Assembly: GCA_028284285.1 (NCBI GenBank)
Contig: JANQSA010000009.1
Coordinates: forward strand, 1 to 64,000
Source: Croceivirga sp.
GTDB taxonomy: Bacteria > Bacteroidota > Bacteroidia > Flavobacteriales > Flavobacteriaceae
Direction of reading: 5' to 3'
Length of the DNA: 64,000 bases
Part shown: piece by piece, positions 1 through 6,761 of the stretch
How the letters are laid out: each line of letters starts with the position of its first letter
How positions within the stretch are numbered: the first letter of the stretch is position 1
Position numbers and translations under genes: made by a program
Notes under the pieces: generated by a model
Told to the model about the DNA's origin: nothing
Databases searched by the model: none
What the model saw: only the letters and a program-made list of their open reading frames with translations

Positions 1-150
1 AAAATTTTGTAATACACTGAAATTAAAGCTATTCCAAAATTTATTACAGATGGAACCGCTTCGCTCCTGCCTGTCCGGCGAGGCAGGTTCGCATAAACTT
101 GTTTTAATCATGTTCGATAGGGTATGCTTAAAAAAGTTTATGCTCATTTC
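1..150. repeat. Dispersed hairpin repeat, unit A
   Basis: This stretch recurs at 17491-17618. The first 60 bases differ at two positions only (32 and 47), and the 3' half is nearly identical. It contains a long imperfect hairpin: 91-111 pairs with 124-143, with stem ends GCATAAACTT and AAGTTTATGC, one bulged G and one mismatch. Unlike the second copy it carries a 22-bp palindrome at 66-87 (arms CCTGCCT and AGGCAGG). The repeat lies directly behind the stop of the minus-strand gene at 154-768, so it is also that gene's 3' flank. It may extend left of the window. It codes for no recognisable protein; a non-autonomous or REP-like element is the likeliest reading. Confidence 0.85.
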
Positions 151-153
151 GTA

Positions 154-768
154 TTACACTTTTATGGAACATCCGATTGCGCGGGTAGTGGTTACCTCAA
201 TTTCCTCTCCCGCTAACATAGCATCCACAGCATTTTCCACATACTTATCTTCTACCTGGGAAGCATCCTGGTAATTATCGTCAATAGCTCCAATGTATCT
301 CACTTTGTTCCCTTTGTCCGTCTTTTCCAGAATAAAAACATGAGGGGTCCGGGTAGCTCCGTATTGTGGAAAAACCTTTTGGCCTTCATCAAACAAATAG
401 GGGAAGGTAAATCCCTTTTCTTCGGCGCGTTCTTTCATGGCCTCAAAACTGTCCCCTGGTTTTACGGCGGGATTATTTGGGTTTATTGCAATAACCGGAA
501 CCCCTTTGGACTGATATGTATTATGAAGGGCAATGATTCTATCTTCATAGGCAACCGCATAGGGACAGGTGTTACAGGTAAAAATCACCACATATCCTTT
601 GGCATCTTTAAAATTGGCAAGAGAAACCATTTTTCCATCAATATTTTTCAGCGAAAAATCCGCTGCATAATCTCCTACAGCATACCCCTCATCATAGGAG
701 ATCATAGTACTGGAAGCACTTAAGGCCAACACTATGGTCAAAAGCCCTAAAAGTCTTAGTGTTTTCAT
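154..768 (-). CDS. Thioredoxin-fold protein with CNTC motif (redoxin/AhpC-TSA-like), exported
   Basis: A 204-residue protein with a hydrophobic N-terminus (about residues 5-20) that looks like a signal peptide, followed by a redoxin domain. The redox motif is C65-N-T-C68, followed by Pro-Tyr, and the cis-proline loop shows as T-P-H-V. This is the thioredoxin-like family usually annotated as 'redoxin domain protein', not a classical peroxiredoxin. It probably acts as a periplasmic thiol oxidoreductase; the substrate is unknown. The next gene upstream in transcription, a TlpA-like protein, ends two bases before this start, so the two are surely cotranscribed. The start ATG (complement of 766-768) is the only sensible one. 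Confidence 0.85.
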   Translation of the reverse strand: MKTLRLLGLLTIVLALSASSTMISYDEGYAVGDYAADFSLKNIDGKMVSLANFKDAKGYVVIFTCNTCPYAVAYEDRIIALHNTYQSKGVPVIAINPNNPAVKPGDSFEAMKERAEEKGFTFPYLFDEGQKVFPQYGATRTPHVFILEKTDKGNKVRYIGAIDDNYQDASQVEDKYVENAVDAMLAGEEIEVTTTRAIGCSIKV

Positions 769-770
769 AG

Positions 771-1337
771 TTATAAATTGAGAAATTTATTGAGTTCTTG
801 ATTGAGTTCTTCATAGGTAAATCCCCCTTCATAGAAGAATCTTTGATTGCTGTTATAAATTAAGGTTGCCGGGATACCCCCTTGCCAGTCTTTATCTACT
901 TTTGGAATCCACTCGTTCATTTTTGGATCATTTAAAATAACCACTTTTCCCTGCAAATTGTTTTTTGCTACAAAAGGGACCAAACGCTTTTCCCACATAG
1001 AAGGCATATCCAAACTCACCAAAATAAGTTCCACGTTGTTGTTCTTCTGCTCCGCATAGATCCTTTCAAAATACGGTAGCTCTTCAATACAGGGTTTACA
1101 CCAGGTGGCCCAGAAATTGACTATGTAGATTTTGTCATCTTCGGCGTTCAGCAGGGGAGCCAGGCCTTCATAATCATATATTTCAAAATCAACATCCCCG
1201 GATGCGTTAACCGCAGTGGCGTTGGCTAATATAGGTGCTTCTTCTTTTTTTGCCGTTGTCTTATCGGTATTCCCGCATCTAATGAATATAAAAGAAAGAA
1301 TACCAACCGTAAACAATAACCCTCTCATTACAAACAT
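771..1337 (-). CDS. TlpA/ResA-like thioredoxin protein, membrane-anchored
   Basis: A 188-residue protein with a hydrophobic N-terminal segment (about residues 5-20), a linker, and a thioredoxin domain with the active site W-C80-K-P-C83 in the context NFWATWC. This is typical of TlpA/ResA disulfide reductases that act in the periplasm, for example in cytochrome c maturation. Cys21 follows the hydrophobic stretch and could be lipidated, but the preceding Arg makes a poor lipobox, so a plain membrane anchor is equally possible. An alternative start is the internal Met4. It is first in a two-gene operon with the CNTC redoxin gene. Confidence 0.88.
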   Translation of the reverse strand: MFVMRGLLFTVGILSFIFIRCGNTDKTTAKKEEAPILANATAVNASGDVDFEIYDYEGLAPLLNAEDDKIYIVNFWATWCKPCIEELPYFERIYAEQKNNNVELILVSLDMPSMWEKRLVPFVAKNNLQGKVVILNDPKMNEWIPKVDKDWQGGIPATLIYNSNQRFFYEGGFTYEELNQELNKFLNL

Positions 1338-1432
1338 TTTGTCAGGTTAAAATTAGGTAATGGCATCACTATCTTTTAAGTTTTAACAAAAATTTATAGC
1401 CCCTTTGGCAAAAGATTAAAGTTCTTTTGAAA

Positions 1433-1440
1433 TACATTTG
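1433..1440 (+). promoter_or_regulatory. Putative Bacteroidetes -7 element for the MarR operon
   Basis: TACATTTG matches the TAnnTTTG -7 consensus. It predicts transcription starting near 1445, about 18 bases before the ATG at 1463. This argues against a TTG start at 1427, which would lie upstream of the transcript. A convincing -33 TTG at ideal spacing is not obvious; TTTG at 1404-1407 is about 25 bases away. Confidence 0.5.
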
Positions 1441-1462
1441 TATATACAATTGTTGTAAATAC

Positions 1463-1909
1463 ATGAATGTTGAGGAAATCATAAAAACGAATAAGGAAAT
1501 CCCTTTGGGGAGACGAACCCTCATCCATGTGCAATTGGTAAGTAACAAGGTATCTGAAATATTGGCCAACGCCTTAAAACCCTTTGAAGTATCCTTACAA
1601 CAGTTCAATGTATTGAGAATATTGCGCGGACAGCAGGGAAATCCAGCCAATCTTTCCACTTTAAACGAGCGAATGGTCTCCAAAATGAGTAATACTACAA
1701 GATTGGTGGATAAGCTTTTAGCCAAGGGTTACGTAAGACGTGAGGTTTGTGCCTCTAATAGAAGAAAGGTGGAAATTTACCTTACTCCAAGTGGAACGGC
1801 AGCATTGGAAAAAATGGATGAAGCAGTGGGCAATGCCGAAGAAGCGATTTTACAACATTTTACGAATACCGAGTTAAAACAATTAAACACACTTTTAGAT
1901 AAATTTTGA
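1463..1909 (+). CDS. MarR-family transcriptional regulator
   Basis: A 148-residue winged-helix regulator. The recognition region (SKMSNTTRLVDKLLAKGYV) and the wing (SNRRKVEIYLTPSG) are characteristic of MarR. MarR dimers usually repress an adjacent or own operon and release DNA on binding phenolic or oxidising ligands. The nitroreductase gene starts one base after its stop, so it most likely controls the MarR-nitroreductase-YceI cluster and itself. The ATG at 1463 is chosen because the -7 element lies just upstream; the frame is open back to a TTG at 1427. No clear palindromic operator was identified. Confidence 0.88.
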   Translation: MNVEEIIKTNKEIPLGRRTLIHVQLVSNKVSEILANALKPFEVSLQQFNVLRILRGQQGNPANLSTLNERMVSKMSNTTRLVDKLLAKGYVRREVCASNRRKVEIYLTPSGTAALEKMDEAVGNAEEAILQHFTNTELKQLNTLLDKF

Positions 1910-1910
1910 A

Positions 1911-2543
1911 ATGAACACACTTCTGGAAACAAGACAGTGGCGCTATGCCACGAAAAAGTTTGACCCAAACAAAAAAGTAAGCGAAAAAGATTTGCAATTA
2001 TTACTGGAAGCTACCCGATTAAGCGCTTCCTCTTACGGATTGCAACCCTATCATATCTATGTAATCTCAGATCAGGAACTAAAAAAGAAGCTGCGTCCTG
2101 CCTCATGGAACCAGAAACAGGTAGAAGATGCTTCGCATATCATCGTTTTTGCCAACAATGCAGATTTCGGTAAGGAGTTGGTAGATGAATACCTGGACAA
2201 CGTATCGGAAACCCGGAACATTCCGGCGGACGGTTTAAAAAGCTATGGTGATTTTATGAAATCCAAATTGTTGGACTTACCCCTGCAAAGTAAGAGTGAA
2301 TGGACAGCCAAACAGGCTTACATCGCTTTTAGCAACTTAATGCAGGCAGCCGCCGAGCTCAAGATAGATACCTGTCCGATGGAAGGTTTTGAGCCTGAAG
2401 AATACAATCGGATTTTGGGGCTTAGCGAGAAAAAACAAAACGCTTCGGTGGTCCTCGCTATCGGCTATAGATCCGAAGCGGATGAAACCCAGCACTACGC
2501 CAAAGTGCGTAAATCAAAAGAGGAACTATTCACATTACTATAA
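1911..2543 (+). CDS. NAD(P)H-dependent oxidoreductase, nitroreductase family (NfsB-like)
   Basis: A 210-residue FMN-binding nitroreductase. The N-terminal motif R-Q-W-R-Y-A-T-K-K-F-D-P, then L-S-A-S-S-Y-G-L-Q-P and a C-terminal A-I-G-Y-R are the usual NfsB/NfnB landmarks. The family carries out two-electron reduction of quinones or nitroaromatics in the cytoplasm. The start is one base after the MarR stop, so the genes are cotranscribed and the enzyme is probably induced by the MarR ligand. The natural substrate cannot be told from sequence. Confidence 0.9.
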   Translation: MNTLLETRQWRYATKKFDPNKKVSEKDLQLLLEATRLSASSYGLQPYHIYVISDQELKKKLRPASWNQKQVEDASHIIVFANNADFGKELVDEYLDNVSETRNIPADGLKSYGDFMKSKLLDLPLQSKSEWTAKQAYIAFSNLMQAAAELKIDTCPMEGFEPEEYNRILGLSEKKQNASVVLAIGYRSEADETQHYAKVRKSKEELFTLL

Positions 2544-2573
2544 ATCTAAAAACAGAAATTAATTTTAAAAATC

Positions 2574-3149
2574 ATGAAAACAACCCTTTTAAGTTTAGCA
2601 TTGACCTTGGCCTTTGGTGCTTTTGCCACTGCAAATCCTATTGATGATGAGAAAAAAGTAGTAAACGCCGAAAAAAGTACGGTTACCTGGAAAGCTTACA
2701 AAGTAACAGGTTCGCACACCGGAACAGTAACCCTTAAGTCCGGTGCACTACTATTTGATGGGGAAAAATTAACCGGTGGCGAATTCACTGTTGATATGAC
2801 CTCCATTAATACTACCGATTTATCCGGAAAATCAAAGAATGACCTGGATGGACACTTAAAATCCCCGGATTTCTTTGGCGTGGAAAGTCATCCTACCGCT
2901 ACTTTGGTTTTCACCAAAGTGAAAGCTACAGGGAAAAACTCTTATAAAGTATCCGGTGATTTGACCATCAAAGGGATCACGAAACCGGTAACCTTTGATG
3001 TTTCCGTTTACGGAAGCAAAGCTACAGCTACGGTTAAGGTAGATAGGGCCGAGTATGATGTACGGTACGGGTCCGGTAGCTTCTTTGACAACTTAGGCGA
3101 CAAGACGATTTATGACGAATTTGACCTGGTGGTTGATTTAGAATTCTAA
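2574..3149 (+). CDS. YceI-family lipocalin-like periplasmic protein
   Basis: A 191-residue protein with a clear signal peptide (hydrophobic residues 4-18, cleavage near A-T-A-N) and the YceI beta-barrel. Landmarks are S-T-V-T-W-K-A near residue 36, V-D-M-T-S-I-N, a hydrophobic-ligand barrel and the F-D-L-V-V-D-L strand at the C-terminus. YceI proteins bind isoprenoid quinones or similar lipids; their physiological role is poorly defined. It lies 30 bases behind the nitroreductase, and a strong intrinsic terminator follows. Coupling to a quinone-reducing enzyme is an inference from context. Confidence 0.9.
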   Translation: MKTTLLSLALTLAFGAFATANPIDDEKKVVNAEKSTVTWKAYKVTGSHTGTVTLKSGALLFDGEKLTGGEFTVDMTSINTTDLSGKSKNDLDGHLKSPDFFGVESHPTATLVFTKVKATGKNSYKVSGDLTIKGITKPVTFDVSVYGSKATATVKVDRAEYDVRYGSGSFFDNLGDKTIYDEFDLVVDLEF

Positions 3150-3178
3150 ATTAAACCGTGGTTTAGTGTTTATTAAGA

Positions 3179-3208
3179 TCCCATCCGATATGCGGATGGG
3201 ATTTTTTT
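3179..3208 (+). terminator. Intrinsic terminator after the YceI operon
   Basis: A perfect 9-bp stem (TCCCATCCG / CGGATGGGA) with loop ATATG is followed by seven T. It ends the MarR-nitroreductase-YceI transcript and abuts the trp promoter, whose -33 TTG sits just behind the T-run. Confidence 0.92.
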
Positions 3209-3209
3209 G

Positions 3210-3240
3210 TTGGTATTCCTAATTTTGATTTCTATATTTG
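3210..3240 (+). promoter_or_regulatory. trp operon promoter (-33 TTGG, -7 TATATTTG)
   Basis: TATATTTG at 3233-3240 is a perfect TAnnTTTG -7 box. TTG at 3210-3212 lies 20 bases upstream, as expected for the -33 box of the Bacteroidetes primary sigma factor. The predicted transcription start is around 3244-3246, which coincides with the leader-peptide ATG at 3246. The leader mRNA would therefore have almost no 5' untranslated region. Confidence 0.7.
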
Positions 3241-3245
3241 AACCA

Positions 3246-3302
3246 ATGAATTACAATACAACAAATTCTTGGTGGTGGAAAAACTTACGTCAACTGTCGT
3301 GA
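3246..3302 (+). CDS. trpL: trp leader peptide (18 aa, three consecutive Trp)
   Basis: A short open frame starting ATG-AAT-TAC encodes MNYNTTNSWWWKNLRQLS and ends with TGA at 3300-3302. Codons 9-11 (3270-3278) are TGG-TGG-TGG. Three adjacent Trp codons in an 18-codon ORF, placed between a promoter and an intrinsic terminator directly ahead of trpE, are the hallmark of transcription attenuation by ribosome stalling. The TGA overlaps the segment that can form the antiterminator. There is no room for a ribosome-binding site if transcription starts where the -7 box predicts. Confidence 0.9.
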   Translation: MNYNTTNSWWWKNLRQLS

Positions 3303-3346
3303 GCTAGTCCCTGCTATAATCATATTTGAGGCTTGTCATCACGACA
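3285..3346 (+). promoter_or_regulatory. trp attenuator: alternative pairings (anti-antiterminator and antiterminator)
   Basis: Segment 2 (3295-3302, TGTCGTGA, including the leader stop codon) is perfectly complementary over 8 bases to 3339-3346 (TCACGACA), the loop and 3' arm of the terminator. Pairing them would destroy the terminator. Segment 2 can instead pair with 3285-3289 (TTACG with CGTGA, one G-U), a weak protector hairpin. A ribosome stalled on the Trp codons at 3270-3278 would mask 3285-3289 and free segment 2. A ribosome at the stop codon would cover segment 2 and let the terminator form. The geometry is observed; the regulatory behaviour is inferred. Confidence 0.7.
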
Positions 3347-3360
3347 AGCCTTAATTTTTT
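3329..3360 (+). terminator. trp attenuator terminator
   Basis: A 9-bp stem (AGGCTTGTC at 3329-3337 with GACAAGCCT at 3343-3351) has a 5-base loop and is followed by TAATTTTTT. It lies between trpL and trpE, only 14 bases before the trpE ATG, so it must be conditional rather than an operon end. Confidence 0.88.
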
Positions 3361-3373
3361 GAACCCATTTGAA

Positions 3374-4771
3374 ATGAAATTCGAACTTAATACGGAATAC
3401 AAACGGATCCTTGCAGATACGATTACCCCGGTGAGCGTCTACCTCAAGATTCGGGATAGATTTCCCAATAGTTTATTGCTGGAGAGTAGTGACTACCACG
3501 CCAATGACAATAGTTTCTCCTACATCTGTTGTAATCCCATCGCATTTATAAAAGTAGAAAACGAATCTATTCTGAAGTCGTACCCCGATGGGAGCCAAAC
3601 CCTTGAAAAAATTGAGGAGGCAACCGACCTCCCCATCGTATTGGATCAATTTGCCAAAACTTTTGAGGTTCAGGACATGCCGTTCAAGTTTGCCACCAAT
3701 GGCCTGTTTGGATACATGGCCTATGACGCTGTACGTTATTTTGAGGCGATACAGATTTCAAGGAAAGAGAATTCCGTTGCCATCCCTGATGTTTTTTATG
3801 CGGTATATCAAAATATAATCGCCATTAACCATTTCAAGAACGAGGCCTATATTTTCTCTCATTCACTAAATGGCGAGCATAATATAGAAGAAATAACACA
3901 GCTATTGCAAGTGCGGAATTTTGCTACCTATGACTTCAGCAGAAATGGTGAACTCGCCTCCAACCTTGAAGACCAAGAGTATCGGGAACAGGTAGCTTTA
4001 GCCAAAAAGCATTGTAAACGTGGGGATGTTTTTCAGCTGGTGCTTTCCAGAAGGTTTTCGCAAACCTTTAGGGGGGATGAGTTTAATGTCTACCGGGCGC
4101 TCCGCTCCATTAACCCCTCTCCTTACCTTTTCTTCTTTGATTATGGCAATTTTAAAATATTTGGAAGTTCTCCGGAGGCCCAATTGGTAGTGAACAACGG
4201 AAAGGCAGAAATCCATCCTATTGCGGGTACGTATAAAAGGACCGGAAATGATGAACAGGACGCCGAACTGGCCAAAAAACTGGCGGAAGATGATAAGGAA
4301 AACAGTGAACATGTGATGTTGGTGGACTTAGCCAGGAATGATTTGAGTCGGAATGGTAATGCTGTAAATGTGGAAACCTATCGGGAGGTACAATATTTCT
4401 CACACGTTATCCACCTGGTTTCCAAAGTCACCGGAGTAAAAAAACCAGATACCCCCACCTTAAAAATTGTTGCCGACACCTTTCCGGCGGGAACGCTAAG
4501 CGGGGCACCAAAACACAGAGCGATGCAACTCATAGAACAGTACGAAAAAACCAATAGGGGCTACTATGGCGGAGCTATAGGTTTTATGGATTTTACCGGG
4601 AATTTCAATCATGCCATTATGATCCGGACCTTTCTGAGTGAGAACCATACCCTTCATTTTCAGGCAGGGGCCGGGCTGGTGGCCGCTTCCGATCCGGAAA
4701 CCGAATTGCAGGAAACGTATAATAAACTGGGGGCATTGAATAAAGCCCTGGAAATTGCTGAAACCATATAG
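3374..4771 (+). CDS. trpE: Anthranilate synthase component I
   Basis: A 465-residue chorismate-utilising enzyme that, with TrpG, makes anthranilate from chorismate and glutamine. Visible motifs are the feedback-site LLES near residue 34, GSSPEAQL, HPIAGTYKRTG, HVMLVDLARNDLSR, FPAGTLSGAPKHRAM and RGYYGGAIGF. The LLES motif suggests the enzyme is inhibited by tryptophan, adding to transcriptional control by the upstream attenuator. The ATG at 3374 is chosen because it follows the terminator; extending to 3326 would place the start inside the terminator hairpin. TrpG starts two bases after the stop. Confidence 0.96.
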   Translation: MKFELNTEYKRILADTITPVSVYLKIRDRFPNSLLLESSDYHANDNSFSYICCNPIAFIKVENESILKSYPDGSQTLEKIEEATDLPIVLDQFAKTFEVQDMPFKFATNGLFGYMAYDAVRYFEAIQISRKENSVAIPDVFYAVYQNIIAINHFKNEAYIFSHSLNGEHNIEEITQLLQVRNFATYDFSRNGELASNLEDQEYREQVALAKKHCKRGDVFQLVLSRRFSQTFRGDEFNVYRALRSINPSPYLFFFDYGNFKIFGSSPEAQLVVNNGKAEIHPIAGTYKRTGNDEQDAELAKKLAEDDKENSEHVMLVDLARNDLSRNGNAVNVETYREVQYFSHVIHLVSKVTGVKKPDTPTLKIVADTFPAGTLSGAPKHRAMQLIEQYEKTNRGYYGGAIGFMDFTGNFNHAIMIRTFLSENHTLHFQAGAGLVAASDPETELQETYNKLGALNKALEIAETI

Positions 4772-4773
4772 GT

Positions 4774-5340
4774 ATGAAACAGGTGTTGATGATTGACAAT
4801 TACGATAGTTTCACCTACAACCTGGTGCACTATCTGGAGGAATTGGGTTGTGAAGTTGTTGTGAAACGCAATGATCAGCTTACCCTGAAGGAGGTAGAAC
4901 CTTTTACCTACATCGTCTTATCTCCGGGACCGGGTATCCCTGATGAGGCAGGACTATTGAAGGCCATTATATCCGAATACGGTGCCACCAAGCGGATCTT
5001 TGGAGTGTGTTTGGGTGCACAGGCCATTGGAGAGGTGTACGGCGGCAGTTTGATCAATTTGGACCAGGTGTATCATGGCATTGCCACACCGGTTAAAATT
5101 ACTGAAAAGGACTATATCTTTAATGATATCCCCCAGGAGATACAAGTAGGACGCTACCATTCCTGGGTTGTCCATCCTGATCTACCCAATCATCTAGAAG
5201 CCACCGCTTTTGATGAAAACGGGCAAATCATGGCCTTGCGACATAAAGACTATGATGTCCGTGGGGTTCAGTTTCATCCGGAGTCGATATTAACCCCTTA
5301 TGGGAAGAAGATGTTGGAAAACTGGTTGAATAAATCCTAG
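4774..5340 (+). CDS. trpG: Anthranilate synthase component II (glutamine amidotransferase)
   Basis: A 188-residue class I amidotransferase that supplies ammonia to TrpE. The N-terminal IDNYDSFTYNLV, the nucleophile Cys in FGVCLGAQAIGE, and the His/Glu pair in GVQFHPESILT are all present. It is not fused to TrpD, unlike in enterics. It lies two bases behind trpE. Downstream the operon is interrupted by a repeat-flanked four-helix-bundle gene before trpD. Confidence 0.96.
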   Translation: MKQVLMIDNYDSFTYNLVHYLEELGCEVVVKRNDQLTLKEVEPFTYIVLSPGPGIPDEAGLLKAIISEYGATKRIFGVCLGAQAIGEVYGGSLINLDQVYHGIATPVKITEKDYIFNDIPQEIQVGRYHSWVVHPDLPNHLEATAFDENGQIMALRHKDYDVRGVQFHPESILTPYGKKMLENWLNKS

Positions 5341-5342
5341 AT

Positions 5343-5377
5343 GTGAGTGGTGAGACGTGAGATATGAGAAATGAATT
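5343..5377 (+). repeat. Five tandem 7-nt repeats (GTGAG-type) left of the insert gene
   Basis: Directly after the trpG stop come five 7-base units in perfect phase: GTGAGTG, GTGAGAC, GTGAGAT, ATGAGAA, ATGAATT. The same heptad appears in opposite orientation at 5739-5759 behind the four-helix-bundle gene (ATCTCAA, ATCTCAT, ATCAACA). Together they form inverted, repeat-based ends around the gene, which is why I read the unit as an insertion. Confidence 0.75.
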
Positions 5378-5380
5378 AAG

Positions 5381-5737
5381 ATGAATAATTACAAAGAATT
5401 AATAGTTTGGCAAAAATCCATGCTTTTGGTTGAAATAGTCTACCAATTGACTAATTCATTTCCAGATGGAGAAAAATTCGGAGGTACCAACCAAATTCGA
5501 AGAAGTGCTGTTTCTGTTCCATCAAATATTTCTGAAGGTGCAGGAAGAAACTCCAAAAAAGAGTTTCGAAATTTCCTTGGAATAGCCAACGGCTCTCTGA
5601 ACGAGTTAATTACACAATTGGAACTTTCTAGTAGATTAGGATTCGCAAGCGAACATAAACTGAAAGATGCTTTAAGTTTAGGGGATGAAATTCAAAAAAT
5701 GCTTTATAGCCTAATTCGTAAATTTTCTAAAATCTAA
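5381..5737 (+). CDS. Four-helix-bundle protein (S23/23S rRNA intervening-sequence family) inserted in the trp operon
   Basis: A 118-residue helical protein with the family signature: N-terminal Y-K-E-L-I-V-W-Q-K-S, central Q-I-R-R-S-A-V-S-V-P-S-N-I-S-E-G, then G-S-L-N-E-L-I-T-Q-L. Members were first found in intervening sequences of 23S rRNA and also occur as free-standing genes; their function is unclear. No tryptophan-pathway role is known. It is visibly more AT-rich than trpG and trpD and is bordered by inverted 7-base repeats, so it looks acquired. It lies in the sense direction, so the operon message can continue into trpD 28 bases downstream. Confidence 0.85.
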   Translation: MNNYKELIVWQKSMLLVEIVYQLTNSFPDGEKFGGTNQIRRSAVSVPSNISEGAGRNSKKEFRNFLGIANGSLNELITQLELSSRLGFASEHKLKDALSLGDEIQKMLYSLIRKFSKI

Positions 5738-5738
5738 T

Positions 5739-5759
5739 ATCTCAAATCTCATATCAACA
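5739..5759 (-). repeat. Three 7-nt repeats, inverted relative to the left array
   Basis: ATCTCAA, ATCTCAT and ATCAACA follow the four-helix-bundle stop in 7-base phase. The middle unit is the exact reverse complement of ATGAGAT, a form of the heptad in the 5343-5377 array. They mark the right end of the apparent insert, six bases before the trpD start. Confidence 0.7.
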
Positions 5760-5765
5760 TAGTTT

Positions 5766-6761
5766 ATGAAAGAAATATTAACCCGATTGATCAACCATGA
5801 GATACTTTCCAAGGAGGATGCCAAAGAGATATTGGTAAACATTGCCAAAGGGGAATACAATACCAGCCAGATCGCCGCCTTCTTAACCGTTTATATGATG
5901 CGGAGCATTACTATTGCGGAATTGGAAGGCTTTCGCGATGCGTTGTTAGAACTCTGCCTGGCAGTGGACTTAAGTGAGTACGATCCCGTTGATCTGTGTG
6001 GCACCGGGGGGGATGGCAAGGACACTTTTAACATTTCTACCCTGGCCTCTTTTGTAACCGCAGGTGCAGGGATTAAAGTAACCAAACACGGTAACTACGG
6101 AGTTTCCTCAAAATGCGGCAGCAGCAATGTGATGGAGTTTTTGGGTATTAAATTCAGTAACGAAGCCGATTTTCTAAGAAAATCCATAGACAAAGCCGGA
6201 ATCTGTGTACTTCACGCCCCTCTATTTCATCCGGCCATGAAAAATGTGGCACCCATTCGCCGGGAGTTAGCGGTAAAGACCTTTTTTAATATGTTGGGGC
6301 CCATGGTGAATCCCGCTTTTCCCAGGAACCAGATGGTAGGGGTATTCAATCTGGAATTGGCCCGAATGTACGGGTATCTCTATCAAAATACGGATAAGAA
6401 TTTCACCATACTTCATGCTTTGGATGGTTATGATGAAATAAGCCTGACCGGTGCAACTAAAACCATTTCCAATACCTCGGAAGGTATGTTGATACCTACT
6501 GATTTTGGAGTGGAAACCATATCACCCAACGCTATTACAGGTGGGGATGATGTAGCAGATTCCGCTCAGATTTTCTTACATATCCTACAGGGCAAGGGCA
6601 CCGAGGCGCAGAATAATGTGGTCGCTGCCAATGCGGGGGTGGCCATCGCCACGGTTAAAGGGATACCTCCAAAAGAAGGTTTTGAAATAGCACGCGAATC
6701 CCTTCTGAGCGGGAAGGGATTACTGGCATTAAAAAAATTACAAGAACTCTCTGCAACATGA
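5766..6761 (+). CDS. trpD: Anthranilate phosphoribosyltransferase
   Basis: A 331-residue enzyme that joins anthranilate to PRPP. The PRPP loop GTGGDGKDTFNIST, KHGNYGVSSKCGSS, and the Arg-containing APIRRELAVKTFFNMLGPMVNP segment are intact. Length is normal for a stand-alone TrpD. Its last four bases (ATGA) overlap the trpC start, indicating translational coupling. The upstream neighbour is the four-helix-bundle insert rather than trpG; no separate promoter is evident in the 28-base gap. Confidence 0.96.
   Translation: MKEILTRLINHEILSKEDAKEILVNIAKGEYNTSQIAAFLTVYMMRSITIAELEGFRDALLELCLAVDLSEYDPVDLCGTGGDGKDTFNISTLASFVTAGAGIKVTKHGNYGVSSKCGSSNVMEFLGIKFSNEADFLRKSIDKAGICVLHAPLFHPAMKNVAPIRRELAVKTFFNMLGPMVNPAFPRNQMVGVFNLELARMYGYLYQNTDKNFTILHALDGYDEISLTGATKTISNTSEGMLIPTDFGVETISPNAITGGDDVADSAQIFLHILQGKGTEAQNNVVAANAGVAIATVKGIPPKEGFEIARESLLSGKGLLALKKLQELSAT

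Noticed and set aside
50-274. 74-codon ORF at the left end
   Set aside because: Runs through the dispersed repeat and into the antisense of the redoxin gene; no protein-like features.
1427-1462. TTG start 12 codons upstream of the MarR ATG
   Set aside because: It overlaps the -7 promoter element, so it would precede the transcription start.
5343-5759. Heptad arrays as a CRISPR-like structure
   Set aside because: Units are 7 bases with no spacers, and the two arrays face opposite ways around one gene.
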